64,000 nt of DNA from Pseudocolwellia agarivorans (GTDB taxonomy: Bacteria > Pseudomonadota > Gammaproteobacteria > Enterobacterales > Alteromonadaceae), in assembly GCF_002000085.1 (NCBI RefSeq), contig NZ_MUZU01000001.1, positions 372,001-436,000 of the forward strand, written 5' to 3'. How positions within the stretch are numbered: the stretch's first letter is position 1; each line of letters starts with the position of its first letter. Shown here piece by piece: positions 54,222 to 64,000 of the stretch. The notes beneath the pieces were generated by a model, which was not told the origin of the DNA, ran no database searches, and worked only from the letters and a program-made list of their open reading frames with translations. Position numbers and translations under genes: made by a program.

Positions 54222-55333
54222 GAACAACAGGCCAAGATCAGCAAAGGCATAGAACCCTACTTCAACGTATTCATGTCGACCTTCCTCTATTAATTGGTAT
54301 TGTGTGCCTAATGATATTAGGCCTCTTTGTTGTATACAGTGCTGGTGGACAAGAATTAGATATTGTCATTAGGCAATCTATTCGCTTAGGCATAGCCTTA
54401 GTTGTTATGTTAGTTGTAGCACAAATTCCACCTATGTCTTATCAAAAATGGGCTGTACCTATGTTTGTTTTAGGCTTAATGTTACTTGTGTCTGTACTCT
54501 TATTTGGACACATAGGTAAAGGCGCGCAACGCTGGTTAGACCTAGGTTTTATGAAATTTCAACCCTCTGAAATAATGAAGCTTATTGTACCTATCACCAT
54601 CGCTTGGTATGTAAGCCAATACGATCTACCTGCAAAAATATCTAATATTATTATCGCTTTTATTTTAGTACTTATGCCTACACTACTCATCGCTAAACAG
54701 CCCGACTTAGGCACCTCTTTACTAATTGCTTGCTCAGGTATATTTGTTATATTTTTAGCAGGTGCTAGTTGGAAGTTAATTGGGGTTTGTGTTGGTTTAG
54801 CTTCAGGCTTTGCACCTATTTTGTGGTTTTTCTTGATGGAAACTTATCAAAAACAACGTGTATTAACCTTCTTAAACCCAGAACAAGATCCTTTAGGCAG
54901 TGGATACCATATTATTCAATCAAAAATAGCGATCGGATCAGGAGGAATTCATGGCAAGGGATGGTTACAAGGTACACAATCACAACTTGAATTTTTACCT
55001 GAACGACATACCGACTTTATTTTTGCCGTGTTTAGTGAAGAGTTTGGATTAATAGGCGTTTCTGTATTATTCGCCGTTTACTTAGCTATAGTCATACGAG
55101 GGCTTTACATTGCCATTAATGCTCAACAAGCCTTTACTAAATTGTTAGCGGGTAGTTTAACCTTAACTTTTTTCGTTTATGTTTTTGTTAATATTGGTAT
55201 GGTTTCTGGTTTATTACCTGTTGTAGGTGTCCCCTTACCTCTTGTAAGCTACGGTGGTACATCTATGGTAACCCTAATGGCTGGGTTTGGTATGATCATG
55301 GCAATAAGCACCAATAAACGCGTACATGCATAA
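54218..55333 (+). CDS. mrdB: Rod shape-determining protein RodA (SEDS glycosyltransferase)
   Basis: 371 residues with about ten membrane helices, starting GTG in overlap with the mrdA stop. SEDS hallmarks KFQPSEIMKL, LPERHTDFIFAVFSEEFGL and LPLVSYGGTS are intact. Polymerises glycan strands together with PBP2. Confidence 0.97.
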   Translation: MRTTGQDQQRHRTLLQRIHVDLPLLIGIVCLMILGLFVVYSAGGQELDIVIRQSIRLGIALVVMLVVAQIPPMSYQKWAVPMFVLGLMLLVSVLLFGHIGKGAQRWLDLGFMKFQPSEIMKLIVPITIAWYVSQYDLPAKISNIIIAFILVLMPTLLIAKQPDLGTSLLIACSGIFVIFLAGASWKLIGVCVGLASGFAPILWFFLMETYQKQRVLTFLNPEQDPLGSGYHIIQSKIAIGSGGIHGKGWLQGTQSQLEFLPERHTDFIFAVFSEEFGLIGVSVLFAVYLAIVIRGLYIAINAQQAFTKLLAGSLTLTFFVYVFVNIGMVSGLLPVVGVPLPLVSYGGTSMVTLMAGFGMIMAISTNKRVHA

Positions 55334-55362
55334 ATAAGTATAAATAAAAAACAAGGGTGAGT

Positions 55363-56130
55363 ATGAAACACGAAAAATGGTTAGTTTTTTTAATAATATT
55401 GCTCAGTGCTTGTAGTACGACTCAAACAGGTCGATACCACCAAAAAAATGACAGTATACCTACCCGAACACCTACAAACGCTGAACTATTAGACGCTGTC
55501 CCCCGAAATGAAGCCCACAGCAGAGGTGGCAATAAAAATTACACTGTTAGAGGCAAAAACTATCAAGTTATAGAGTCTGCTCATAATTTTAAACAAACAG
55601 GTATTGCCTCTTGGTACGGCAACAAATTTCATGGGCATTTAACATCAAATGGTGAGGTTTATAATATGTACAGCATGAGTGCTGCCCATAAAAATTTGCC
55701 CTTACCCACTTATGTAAAAGTAACAAACCACCTCAATAAAAAATCAGTTGTTGTTCGAGTAAACGACCGTGGTCCCTTTCATGAAAACAGAATTATAGAT
55801 TTATCTTACAGTGCGGCTTACAAACTTGATATGCTAAAAAAAGGGACGGCAATCGTTACCATTGAAGCCATTAATACTGACCAAACTCTTGAGAAAAACA
55901 CATCACCCATCGGTTATATTCAAGTTTTTGCAACTCAGCATAAACATATAGCGATAGAAACATCGAATGCCTTAAAAAAACAATATACCTACAAAATTAG
56001 CACACCTTATCAAGACGGTGTTTATCGAGTAAAAATAGGACCGTTTATCAGTCAAATGAAGCTTGAACAAGCACTCACAAAAATTAAACAAAACGGTTAC
56101 CCCAAAGCATTTAAAAGCTACATTAAATAA
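55363..56130 (+). CDS. rlpA: RlpA family septal-ring lytic transglycosylase lipoprotein
   Basis: 255 residues from the ATG at 55363, which has an AGGG site five bases upstream; a GTG two codons earlier has no room for one. Lipobox LLSAC (Cys about 17). Double-psi beta-barrel domain (about 80-170) with GIASWYGNKFHGHLTSNGEVY and VRVNDRGPF, then a C-terminal SPOR domain (about 185-255) that binds denuded glycan. In the elongasome operon as usual. Confidence 0.94.
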   Translation: MKHEKWLVFLIILLSACSTTQTGRYHQKNDSIPTRTPTNAELLDAVPRNEAHSRGGNKNYTVRGKNYQVIESAHNFKQTGIASWYGNKFHGHLTSNGEVYNMYSMSAAHKNLPLPTYVKVTNHLNKKSVVVRVNDRGPFHENRIIDLSYSAAYKLDMLKKGTAIVTIEAINTDQTLEKNTSPIGYIQVFATQHKHIAIETSNALKKQYTYKISTPYQDGVYRVKIGPFISQMKLEQALTKIKQNGYPKAFKSYIK

Positions 56131-56137
56131 TCTAAAT

Positions 56138-56177
56138 CAAGGGGGAAGAGGATAACTCGCTTTATTATTTCCCCTTG
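56138..56177. other. Hairpin after rlpA
   Basis: CAAGGGGGAA pairs with TTTCCCCTTG (one G-T pair) across a 20-base loop, eight bases past the rlpA stop. There is no strong T run, so termination strength is doubtful. Confidence 0.45.
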
Positions 56178-56379
56178 CCTGTTTCATTTTGTAAATCTAA
56201 CGATCTGAACAACTAACTTATTACTAAAAATGATAAAAACATCTCTTCCTTTATATTTTTTGTATAAAATACACGAAAAGTAACAACTTCATCCTTAGTA
56301 CACCATAGCAATAAAGAATAATAATGCTATACTGCTGAAAAATATTTTGGCTTTTATAACAGTAGAATAAAGGAACATT

Positions 56380-57573
56380 ATGCTTATTTTTATGACGAAG
56401 AAACTGCTTTCGTCACGCGCAAAACTCTTCACATTACTCGGTACATTATCTCTTAGCGCATTCTCCCCCGTACATGCAAATAATATTATTCCAGCTCCTC
56501 CGACTGTGAACGCAAAAGCTCATATATTAATCGACTTTACAACAGGTAAAGTTATCTCTGAAGAAAACGCTGACAGTTTACTAGCACCTGCTAGTTTAAC
56601 TAAAATGATGACAAGCTACATTATTGGTAAAGAATTAACCTCAGGTAATATAAAAAATACTGATAAAGTTACTATTAGTGAATCAGCTTGGGCAAAAAAC
56701 TTCCCTGAATCATCTAAAATGTTTATTGAAGTGGGTACAGAAGTACCAGTTGAGCTACTTAATCAAGGTATTATTGTTGCTTCAGGTAACGATGCTTGTG
56801 TTGCCATGGCAGAACATATTGCCGGTAGCGAAAGCGCTTTTGCTGACTTAATGAATGCTCATGCTGAACAACTTGGTATGAGTAGTAGTTATTTTGAAAA
56901 TAGCCACGGATTAGACAGCCAAGAACATAAAACCACAGCACGCGACATGGCAACGTTAGCCAAAGCCCTTATTAATGATGTGCCTGAGGAATATAAAATA
57001 TACAAACAAAAATCTTTTACTTACAACAACATAAAACAATATAACCGTAATAGCTTGTTATGGGATAAAAGTATGAATGTTGATGGTTTAAAAACAGGAC
57101 ATACTTCACAAGCTGGTTATAGCTTAGTAACATCTGCAACTAAAGGCGATATGCGCTTAATCAGTGTAGTGATGGGTACCGACAGTGAAAGAGCTCGTAA
57201 AGTAGAAAGCAAAAAACTACTTAACTACGGCTTTAGATTTTTTGAAACTTATACGCCGTATAAAGCAGGCGAAAAGTTTGTAACTAATCGCGTATGGATG
57301 GGAAGTGTACCTGAAGTAGATTTAGGTATAATGGTCAGCACTCCGATTACTATTCCTCGCGGACAGCGTAAAAATTTAGAAGCTAATTTCGAATTAAGCA
57401 AACAACTTACTGCTCCTTTAAGTAAAGGCGAAGTTGTCGGTAAAGTATTTTTACAACTTAATGGTGAAGATATAGCAGAGTACCCATTAGTTACTCTCCA
57501 AGAAATCAATGAAGGCAGCATGTTTAGTCGTTTAATGGATTACGTTAAATTACAGTTTGCTGATCTATTTTAA
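56380..57573 (+). CDS. dacA: D-alanyl-D-alanine carboxypeptidase (PBP5/6 family)
   Basis: 397 residues. Signal peptide to about residue 33 (SPVHA). Active-site motifs SLTK (SxxK), SGN and KTG (LKTGHTSQAGY) are intact, and a C-terminal beta domain ends in an amphipathic membrane helix (FSRLMDYVKLQFADLF). Trims the terminal D-Ala of peptidoglycan. An AAGGA ribosome site precedes the ATG. Followed by a perfect terminator. Confidence 0.96.
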   Translation: MLIFMTKKLLSSRAKLFTLLGTLSLSAFSPVHANNIIPAPPTVNAKAHILIDFTTGKVISEENADSLLAPASLTKMMTSYIIGKELTSGNIKNTDKVTISESAWAKNFPESSKMFIEVGTEVPVELLNQGIIVASGNDACVAMAEHIAGSESAFADLMNAHAEQLGMSSSYFENSHGLDSQEHKTTARDMATLAKALINDVPEEYKIYKQKSFTYNNIKQYNRNSLLWDKSMNVDGLKTGHTSQAGYSLVTSATKGDMRLISVVMGTDSERARKVESKKLLNYGFRFFETYTPYKAGEKFVTNRVWMGSVPEVDLGIMVSTPITIPRGQRKNLEANFELSKQLTAPLSKGEVVGKVFLQLNGEDIAEYPLVTLQEINEGSMFSRLMDYVKLQFADLF

Positions 57574-57598
57574 ACCAAACTCAATTTGGCCGATAAAT

Positions 57599-57629
57599 GA
57601 AAAAGGATACGTTGAACGTATCCTTTTTC
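57599..57629 (+). terminator. Terminator of dacA
   Basis: A perfect 13-bp stem (GAAAAAGGATACG with its complement) and a TTGAA loop, with the T-rich right arm continuing into ATTTTT. Confidence 0.85.
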
Positions 57630-58097
57630 ATTTTTAGTAAACTATTATCTGCCTTGAGTTGAGCCAACTCTAATTTTATTTTTATAACAAGCAGTTACTA
57701 AATAACCTAAACTCATCTTAACAAATACTTCTCTAGCAGCTATTTTTCATAATTTCTGCGTTAAATTTACTTGCAATAAACCAGCTATTGACGCGAAATT
57801 TGCTTTGAATTAAGAAAAACTATCAAGCTAGAGGCTCAATAAAATTATTTTTTGTTATATTTCAATTTGTTAAATATCTCTAAAATCGAGTTCAAGTTAA
57901 ATAAATATTCTTTTTCGAAAATCACGCTTTATTTTGAATAAAATATCTCCTAAATGAAACAGGTATAAACTGTGTTTTCAGCTTTACAGTACTACAAGCT
58001 AAATTTTAAAAACATATCAGATGAGGTTAGCGCTACAGCTCAAATTAGTGATAAAATAGTTTCATATCACTAAAATCTGAAAGTCCTAGGTACAAAA
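57630..58097. other. Intergenic region dacA-ybeD
   Basis: About 470 AT-rich bases. I see no ORF, RNA or convincing promoter pair apart from scattered TATAAA-like boxes; it presumably contains the ybeD promoter. Confidence 0.5.
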
Positions 58098-58361
58098 ATG
58101 CAAACTAAGTTTGATGAACTATTAGAATTCCCTACCGTTTTAAACTTCAAAGTAATGGGTGTTGCTTGTGATGAGCTGCCAGACCTTATTATTGCTGAAT
58201 TACAAAAACATACTCCGGGTGATTATTCTCCGAAAATAAAACCTAGTTCGAAAGGAAACTATCATTCAGTTTCAATTGCAGTAACAGTAACAAGTAAAGA
58301 TCATATTGAAACAATTTATAAAACACTTACTGCTATTGAAGAAGTACGTTACGTACTGTAA
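58098..58361 (+). CDS. ybeD: YbeD/DUF493 family protein
   Basis: 87 residues, the usual length. Ferredoxin-like fold family with [18 protein letters not shown] at the start and [17 protein letters not shown] in the middle. E. coli YbeD (structure resembles an allosteric regulatory domain) lies before lipB, as here. A role in lipoate metabolism has been suggested from position only. Confidence 0.94.
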   Translation: MQTKFDELLEFPTVLNFKVMGVACDELPDLIIAELQKHTPGDYSPKIKPSSKGNYHSVSIAVTVTSKDHIETIYKTLTAIEEVRYVL

Positions 58362-58478
58362 TACGAATAATCGCATCATAAATATAAATCCTTATAAGCA
58401 GTACAATGTAATGTCACTTTTATTCTTTTATAATACATTTAGCACATCAGCCTGTTTGTTAAATACCAAGGCCAATGT

Positions 58479-59138
58479 ATGAATGACTCTTTGATTGTTA
58501 GACAATTAAACCAAACCGATTACACAACGGTTTGGCATGCTATGCAAAGCTTTACAGATAATCGTAATGATGAAACATTAGATGAAATTTGGTTAGTTGA
58601 GCACCCTGCTGTTTTTACACAAGGACAAGCAGGCAAAGAAGAACACATATTAAGTACAAGTAACATCCCTATTGTAAAAGTAGATCGCGGCGGGCAAGTG
58701 ACGTATCACGGTCCTGGACAACAAGTTTTATACGTATTAATTAACCTTCGTAGAAGGAAGATGGGCGTAAGGAACCTTGTAACTTTAATCGAAAATGCGA
58801 TTATTGGTTCATTGAATGATTATGGCATTACAGCGGTAGCAAAACCTGATGCTCCAGGCGTTTATATAGATAACAAAAAGGTAGCATCGTTAGGCTTAAG
58901 AGTAAGGAAAGGTTGTTCTTTTCACGGTTTAGCATTGAACGTTAACATGGATTTATCGCCATTTTTACTTATTAACCCATGCGGATACGCAGGTTTAGAA
59001 ATGGTTCAAACCTCTACCTTAAATGGACCAAAAAATGTATTAGAAGCTGGAGAGTCTTTAGTTAAACATATAAGCACTCTTTTAAACTCAAACACTATTG
59101 TATATAAAACAGGGTTGGAAACATTAAATGACAACTAA
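58479..59138 (+). CDS. lipB: Octanoyl-ACP:protein N-octanoyltransferase
   Basis: 219 residues. Signatures [16 protein letters not shown] (about 70-85), the lysine in [10 protein letters not shown] and the catalytic Cys in [10 protein letters not shown] (about 168) are present. Transfers octanoate from ACP to lipoyl domains. An AAGG site precedes the ATG. Overlaps lipA by 11 bases. Confidence 0.97.
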   Translation: MNDSLIVRQLNQTDYTTVWHAMQSFTDNRNDETLDEIWLVEHPAVFTQGQAGKEEHILSTSNIPIVKVDRGGQVTYHGPGQQVLYVLINLRRRKMGVRNLVTLIENAIIGSLNDYGITAVAKPDAPGVYIDNKKVASLGLRVRKGCSFHGLALNVNMDLSPFLLINPCGYAGLEMVQTSTLNGPKNVLEAGESLVKHISTLLNSNTIVYKTGLETLNDN

Positions 59139-60096
59139 ATCATCACGTATAGAAGCTGGTACTAAACTGCGTGACGCCGATAAAATGGCGCATATCCCTA
59201 TTAAAGTTGTTCCTTCTGAAAGAGAAACAATGTTACGTAAACCTGAATGGTTACGTATAAAGTTACCAAGAACAACAGATCGTATCGACGCGATAAAGTC
59301 AGCTTTACGTAAACATGATTTACACTCAGTATGTGAAGAAGCCTCATGTCCTAACCTATCTGAATGTTTTAACCACGGTACAGCAACCTTTATGATTTTG
59401 GGTGATATTTGTACGCGTCGTTGTCCGTTTTGTGATGTAGGTCACGGTCGTCCTTTAGCTGTAAATCAAGACGAACCTAAAAAACTAGCTCTTACCTTGA
59501 AAGACATGGCACTTAAATACGTAGTTATTACCTCAGTAGATAGGGATGATTTACGTGACGGCGGCGCACAACAATTTGCTGAATGTATTAAAGAAATTAG
59601 CGTACATTCTCCACACACCAAAGTTGAAATATTAGTTCCAGATTTTCGTGGTCGTATGGATAAAGCATTAGAAATACTGAACGCTCATCCTCCTCATACC
59701 TTCAACCATAATATGGAAACAGCACCACGCTTATATACCAAAGCTCGCCCAGGTGCCAACTACCAATGGTCATTAGATTTATTGAAGAAATTTGGCGAAG
59801 CTAATCCTACTGTTCCTACTAAATCAGGCCTTATGGTTGGTTTAGGTGAAACTAACGAAGAAATACTAGAAGTAATGCGTGATTTACGCGCTCATGGTGT
59901 AACCATGTTAACCATTGGTCAATACCTACAACCAAGTAAGCATCATTTACCGGTTGAACGTTACGTACACCCTGACGACTTTGACATGTTTCAAAGAGAA
60001 GCTATGAAAATGGGCTTTGACCACGCAGCCTGTGGTCCACTGGTTCGCTCTTCTTACCATGCCGATAAACAAGCAGCTGGTGAAGAAGTTAAGTAA
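59128..60096 (+). CDS. lipA: Lipoyl synthase (radical SAM)
   Basis: 322 residues. Two 4Fe-4S clusters are visible: the auxiliary cluster in [12 protein letters not shown] and the radical-SAM CTRRCPFC (CxxxCxxC); the C-terminal RSSYHAD supplies the serine ligand. Inserts two sulfurs into the octanoyl chain. Translationally coupled to lipB. Confidence 0.98.
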   Translation: MTTKSSRIEAGTKLRDADKMAHIPIKVVPSERETMLRKPEWLRIKLPRTTDRIDAIKSALRKHDLHSVCEEASCPNLSECFNHGTATFMILGDICTRRCPFCDVGHGRPLAVNQDEPKKLALTLKDMALKYVVITSVDRDDLRDGGAQQFAECIKEISVHSPHTKVEILVPDFRGRMDKALEILNAHPPHTFNHNMETAPRLYTKARPGANYQWSLDLLKKFGEANPTVPTKSGLMVGLGETNEEILEVMRDLRAHGVTMLTIGQYLQPSKHHLPVERYVHPDDFDMFQREAMKMGFDHAACGPLVRSSYHADKQAAGEEVK

Positions 60097-60120
60097 TTTC
60101 TATTATTTTTAAGCTTGATA

Positions 60121-60152
60121 AAGGTGAACTGAACTCAGTTCACCTTTTTTAT
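60121..60152. terminator. Bidirectional terminator between lipA and norR
   Basis: AAGGTGAACTGA pairs with TCAGTTCACCTT (the central bases form the loop), followed by T6. Located between the convergent lipA and norR. Confidence 0.85.
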
Positions 60153-60192
60153 ACCTATTTTTCGTTAACAGCAACCTAATACAATTAGATAT

Positions 60193-61791
60193 TTAGGCGA
60201 CTGTTTTTATTACACTAATCCCCAATCTTTTTGCCAAACGATTTAAATTAGCTCTATCAGTATTTAAACGCTTAGCTGCCATACTCCAACTCCCCTTTTC
60301 TTCCGTTAATACTTTACTGATCAGCATCTTTTGAAATTCATCGACTTCATGCCGTAAGTTCATTGACGACTGAACAGAGCTTTCAGCTATTATTTTCGTT
60401 TTTTCTTGGAGAGTTGTTCTATTTTGATTAAAAAACTCATTGCTTAAATTATCACAATCACATAATGTTATTTTAACCACCGCTTTATTTTTTTGTTTAG
60501 CAAAAGCCTTTAAAGCGGCTCTGCTTAATAAATGTTCTAACTCACGAATATTACCCGGCCAATGATAAGCCGATAAATACTCAATAACATCTGGTGATGT
60601 TTTAAGTTGCTTAATACCTAATTTACGTTTCGTTTTTTCAATAAAGAATCCTGTTAATAAGGCAATATCCCCTGCCCTTTCTCTTAGAGGTGGCACTTCA
60701 ATTGGATACACATTTAAACGGTGAAATAAATCGGCTCGAAAATTTCCTTTCTCAACTTCATTTTGTAAATTACGATTGGTCGCTGCAATAATTCTTACAT
60801 CGACAGTGATTAGTTTGTCTTGCCCTACAGCTTGAATTTCATTACTTTGAATAGCTCTAAGTAGCTTACTTTGTGCAGCTAAAGGTAACTCACCTACTTC
60901 ATCCAAAAACAAAGTACCACCATCGGCAATAACAAACTTTCCTGCTCTATTTTTATCAGCTCCGGTAAAAGCCCCCTTAACATGACCAAATAACTCACTT
61001 TCGATTAAATTATCAGGTAATGCGGCACAATTAACATAAACAATAGGTAAAGTGTTTCGAGAAGATTGTTGATGAATGTCATGTGCCACTAGCTCTTTAC
61101 CTGAACCACTCTCACCTTGTATTAATACGTTGTAATGTGATGATGCCACAAGTGTTATTTCTTTCTTCAAATGTATCATTTTGGCGCTTTGGCCAATTAA
61201 TTCATTTTGTTCAGAAACAACATTAGGTTGACTTAATGCAGCAACAACTTGGTTGGAATGATCAATATTTCGCTCTAACTGTTCAAGTGTTAAAGCAGTA
61301 TTTAAACTCACTGAAGCCATTGCGGTGATCAATTCCAATGTACGTTCAGGAATGTTGTCAAAAAGTTCAGGAATTAAACTATCTAAAGTCAAAATACCAA
61401 TTAATCGGTCTTCAAAGTGTAGCGGTATCCCCATACATGAATGAATAGGTAAGTCGCCGTCATGAGCAATTAACAAACCATCATACGGATCGGGTAATGG
61501 GCAGTTACTTGGAAACCTAACAAACTTTTCTGATTGGCAAATTTTAGTTAAGCGTGGGTGTTCTGCTATAACAAAGCGTCTCCCTAACGTGTCTTTACTT
61601 AACCCTTGTAGCGCTAAAGGCACCAAGTATTCACCTTTAACTGCAAGTACCGCAACGGCTTCGCAAGTAATAGCTTTTCTGATTGTCGATAACAAATTAT
61701 CAAAACGATCATTACTAGTGAGACTTTTAGTTAAATTTAACGACAATTCAATAAGTGCCGCTGAAGAAATTTCATTCATAGCATTAATCAT
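60193..61791 (-). CDS. norR: Nitric-oxide-sensing sigma-54 activator NorR
   Basis: 532 residues. N-terminal GAF domain (about 18-175) that in NorR holds a mononuclear iron that binds NO; AAA+ domain (about 200-430) with Walker A GESGSGKE and an intact GAFTGA loop ([13 protein letters not shown]); C-terminal Fis-type helix-turn-helix ([21 protein letters not shown]). Divergent from hmp, with NorR-type sites and a sigma-54 promoter between, so hmp is the likely target. Other start choices (ATGs at 61782-61784 and 61777-61779) change only a few residues. Confidence 0.95.
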   Translation of the reverse strand: MINAMNEISSAALIELSLNLTKSLTSNDRFDNLLSTIRKAITCEAVAVLAVKGEYLVPLALQGLSKDTLGRRFVIAEHPRLTKICQSEKFVRFPSNCPLPDPYDGLLIAHDGDLPIHSCMGIPLHFEDRLIGILTLDSLIPELFDNIPERTLELITAMASVSLNTALTLEQLERNIDHSNQVVAALSQPNVVSEQNELIGQSAKMIHLKKEITLVASSHYNVLIQGESGSGKELVAHDIHQQSSRNTLPIVYVNCAALPDNLIESELFGHVKGAFTGADKNRAGKFVIADGGTLFLDEVGELPLAAQSKLLRAIQSNEIQAVGQDKLITVDVRIIAATNRNLQNEVEKGNFRADLFHRLNVYPIEVPPLRERAGDIALLTGFFIEKTKRKLGIKQLKTSPDVIEYLSAYHWPGNIRELEHLLSRAALKAFAKQKNKAVVKITLCDCDNLSNEFFNQNRTTLQEKTKIIAESSVQSSMNLRHEVDEFQKMLISKVLTEEKGSWSMAAKRLNTDRANLNRLAKRLGISVIKTVA

Positions 61792-61833
61792 TTAAGTAAA
61801 ACACAACCCAGTGTGTCAAATAAAAAACAACAA

Positions 61834-61844
61834 GTCAAAAAGAC
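61834..61844. promoter_or_regulatory. Putative NorR binding site (upstream copy)
   Basis: GTCAAAAAGAC fits the NorR core GT-N7-AC, 25 bases from the second site. A further GTCA half-site lies at 61815-61818. Confidence 0.5.
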
Positions 61845-61857
61845 ACAAAAATAAAGA

Positions 61858-61870
61858 AGTCATTTTGACT
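61858..61870. promoter_or_regulatory. Putative NorR binding site (perfect palindrome)
   Basis: AGTCATTTTGACT is a perfect inverted repeat with the NorR core GTCA-N3-TGAC. It lies about 70 bases upstream of the sigma-54 promoter, a normal enhancer distance. Confidence 0.65.
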
Positions 61871-61934
61871 CTTAAAATCAATACAACATACAAATAAAAA
61901 CATAACCCTTTGAAATTAAAACATAAATAAAAGA

Positions 61935-61950
61935 TGGCTCAACTATTGTA
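61935..61950 (+). promoter_or_regulatory. Sigma-54 promoter of hmp
   Basis: TGGCTCAACTATTGTA keeps -24 TGGC and -12 TTG with correct spacing (consensus TGGCACG-N4-TTGCA). Predicted leader is about 110 bases to the hmp ATG. Confidence 0.65.
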
Positions 61951-62074
61951 ATACTTAGTTCATTACGTTTTTAACAATAATTTACCCATTTTTTAATTAG
62001 GCTTTATTTACCTTGTAGCAATGTAAATGAACTAATAGGTGGGCATTACATATTTAATCACTTAGGAGCCATTA

Positions 62075-63256
62075 ATGTTAACTACCGCACATATTGCTGT
62101 TGTAAAAAGTACAATTCCTTTATTAGAAGCTGGAGGTCCAGCTATTACAGACCATTTTTATCAACGTATGTTTGCTCATAACCCTGAATTAAAAAATATT
62201 TTTAATATGAGTAATCAAAAAACAGGACGTCAAAAAACAGCATTATTTGAAGCTATATTAGCTTATGCTAAAAATATTGATAATTTAGCCGTATTAAAAC
62301 ACGCTGTTGAACGTATTACGCAAAAGCATACTAGTTTTTATATTCAACCAGAGCATTATAAAATTGTAGGTTTACACTTAATTGAAACCTTACGAGAATT
62401 ACTGCCAGAACAATTTACCGAGGAAGTAGAGACAGCTTGGACCGCTGCTTATGGCGTTTTAGCGACTATCTTTATTAACCGCGAAGAAGAGTTATACAGT
62501 GAACGTGAAGCTAGTTATGGCGGTTGGCGTGGTAAACGGGCTTTTTGTTTAGTGGATAAAAAAGTGGAATCTGTTTTAGTTACAAGCTTCGTTTTTGAGC
62601 CTATGGATCAACAACCTGTTCTTGATTATCAAGCAGGACAATATATTGGTATAGAATTAACACCTCATGGAAGTGAAAACATTGAGATACGCCAATATTC
62701 TCTTTCTGATAAACCTAACGGTAAAAGCTATCGTATTTCGGTAAAGCGAGAGCTAGGTGAACAAAATGGTTTAATGTCTAACCACTTACACGACAACCTA
62801 AATGTAGGCGATTTGGTGGATTTACATGCTCCTGCAGGTGACTTCTTTTTTGTAAATCGTGACGCGCCTGTGGTTTTAGTTTCTGCAGGTGTTGGGATCA
62901 CGCCTATGCAAGCTATGTTAGAAAAACTGGCTGATGAAGATTACGACAATCAAATTCATTATATTCACGCTTGTGAAAACGAGGATCAGCATTCATTCGC
63001 AAAGCGAACTCAAGATTTATGTCATACTAAAGGCTGGTCTTACAATACTTGGTATAAAGAACAAGCTACGGAAAAAGAGAATACTCATCATGGTTTTATT
63101 AACTTCAACCAAGTTGATCTACCGTTAAACGATGGTAATTTTTACTTATGCGGACCTGTTGGTTTTATGAAGTTTGCTAAAACGGACTTGATGAAACTAG
63201 GTGTTTGTGAAGAGCGTATTCATTATGAGGTTTTTGGTCCTCACGCTTCATTGTAA
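62075..63256 (+). CDS. hmp: Flavohaemoprotein (nitric oxide dioxygenase)
   Basis: 393 residues, normal length. Globin domain (1-140) with Tyr29 and proximal His85 at the E. coli positions; FAD domain with RQYS; NAD-binding domain with VLVSAGVGITPM. Oxidises NO to nitrate with O2 and NADH. An AGGAG site sits seven bases before the ATG. Controlled, by inference, by divergent norR. Confidence 0.97.
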   Translation: MLTTAHIAVVKSTIPLLEAGGPAITDHFYQRMFAHNPELKNIFNMSNQKTGRQKTALFEAILAYAKNIDNLAVLKHAVERITQKHTSFYIQPEHYKIVGLHLIETLRELLPEQFTEEVETAWTAAYGVLATIFINREEELYSEREASYGGWRGKRAFCLVDKKVESVLVTSFVFEPMDQQPVLDYQAGQYIGIELTPHGSENIEIRQYSLSDKPNGKSYRISVKRELGEQNGLMSNHLHDNLNVGDLVDLHAPAGDFFFVNRDAPVVLVSAGVGITPMQAMLEKLADEDYDNQIHYIHACENEDQHSFAKRTQDLCHTKGWSYNTWYKEQATEKENTHHGFINFNQVDLPLNDGNFYLCGPVGFMKFAKTDLMKLGVCEERIHYEVFGPHASL

Positions 63257-63281
63257 TATAAATTAATTCAAAAATGACCTT

Positions 63282-63314
63282 AAAGCCAACTATAGCTATT
63301 CCCTAGTTGGCTTT
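63282..63314. terminator. Terminator between hmp and the MFS gene
   Basis: AAAGCCAACTA pairs with TAGTTGGCTTT across an 11-base loop. Short T/A ends on both sides suggest it serves both convergent genes. Confidence 0.65.
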
Positions 63315-63355
63315 AATTCAGATTAATTCCCCCTAATCGAGTTAATTAAATCGGA

Positions 63356-64000
63356 TTAAGTAATTTTGTCTCGATCATTTACCTTAATAAATAAAGCGAA
63401 AACAGCACCAATAAATGCAGCAAGCATGGCCATATCAAAAGCAGTAGTTGACCCCGCTCCATTTAACCAAAGTACACCTGCTAAATACGCACCTATTGCA
63501 CCACCGATACCATAAACACCACCAATATATACGGCTTGCCCCCTATTTTGTTGACTAGGATCGAAATGTCGTTGTAAAAACTGTATTGAAGCACTGTGAT
63601 ATAAACCGAAACTTGCGGCGTGTATAGCCTGAGATAGGATCATAACTAACATAGAATCACCTAAATGCCCCATTAAAAACCAGCGGAAAGATGTTGTTAT
63701 AAGGCTAAATACTAAAATATTTTTAACACTAAAATGTTTAAATATTTTACCTGCATAAATAAAAATCGTGATTTCAGCAATAACCCCTAAAGAAATTAAT
63801 ATGCCTACGGCAAAACCAGGGTATTGCAAATCTCTTAAATACAAAGCAAAAAAACTGTAATAAGGCCCAAAACTTAATTGCAGTAATAAACCCGCAATGA
63901 AAAATACAGCAAAATTTATATTGAAAAGTTTACCTTTAATAGATGATGTTTTAGTTATTTGAGACTGCTTAATTTTAGATTGCTTAATCAATAATGTAGA
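63356..64000 (-). CDS. MFS transporter (HcaT/nucleoside-H+ symporter-like), 5' part outside window
   Basis: The frame is open through the right edge (codons continue upstream of the TTG at about 63991), so about 215 residues are seen. Six or so membrane helices follow a basic, Gln/Lys-rich segment. Features such as SFGPYYSFFALYLRDLQYPGF resemble the start of the MFS_1-like/HcaT group, so most of the visible part may be an N-terminal half joined to a C-terminal half or a complete shorter form. Only the start is unclear. Substrate unknown. Confidence 0.7.
   Translation of the reverse strand, partial: STLLIKQSKIKQSQITKTSSIKGKLFNINFAVFFIAGLLLQLSFGPYYSFFALYLRDLQYPGFAVGILISLGVIAEITIFIYAGKIFKHFSVKNILVFSLITTSFRWFLMGHLGDSMLVMILSQAIHAASFGLYHSASIQFLQRHFDPSQQNRGQAVYIGGVYGIGGAIGAYLAGVLWLNGAGSTTAFDMAMLAAFIGAVFALFIKVNDRDKIT

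Overview
The window is a stretch of core chromosome from an AT-rich marine gammaproteobacterium. Gene content and order (TtpC-type TonB system, psp-sap block, tig-clpPX-lon-hupB-ppiD, and leuS-lptE-holA-nadD-rsfS-rlmH-mrdAB-rlpA-dacA-ybeD-lipBA) fit Alteromonadales, most likely Colwelliaceae (Colwellia/Thalassotalea-like). That placement is inferred from protein sequence character and synteny, not from a search. I see no prophage, insertion sequence, CRISPR array or other mobile island.

Layout, left to right. 1-4055 (minus): a TonB energy-transduction operon (DUF3450 protein, TtpC-like and ExbB-like channel proteins, ExbD, TonB, and a TPR protein cut by the window edge). 4608-6400 (plus): a TSUP transporter, priC and a small ComFB-family protein. 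6470-6584: the 4.5S SRP RNA. 6723-10653 (minus): a DUF3014 protein, tyrR, and phhA-phhB for phenylalanine hydroxylation, with TyrR-box-like sites before tyrR and phhA. 10922-16209: the phage-shock module (pspABC-ycjX-ycjF leftward, pspF rightward), with sapABCDF continuing from pspF to 21516. 21583-30301 (minus): the protein quality-control block ppiD, hupB, lon, clpX, clpP, tig. 30736-31116 (minus): a tRNA operon Pro-Arg-His-Pro with a stable-RNA-type promoter. 31391-35231: folD, cysS, ppiB, lpxH. 35379-38698: two convergent cyclic-di-GMP genes, each broken by a reading-frame shift. 38805-46045: miaE, a small conserved protein, a Yip1-family membrane protein, the DEAD-box helicase deaD/csdA with a long leader, a Lon-like protease and a YbeL-type zinc-ribbon protein. 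46254-60096 (plus): leuS, LPS and envelope assembly, NAD and ribosome maturation genes, elongasome genes and lipoate synthesis. 60193-63256: divergent norR and hmp forming a nitric-oxide detoxification circuit. The right edge holds part of an MFS transporter.

Several regulatory circuits can be read directly: a sigma-32-like promoter before lon, a clpP promoter placed so that the clpP transcript starts inside the tig terminator, NorR half-sites plus a sigma-54 promoter before hmp, a sigma-54-like promoter before pspA, a GC-rich discriminator at the tRNA promoter, and two mutually exclusive hairpins in the deaD leader. I found no convincing undescribed multi-gene system. The strongest anomalies are the paired disruptions of the two neighbouring c-di-GMP genes and the switch-like deaD leader.
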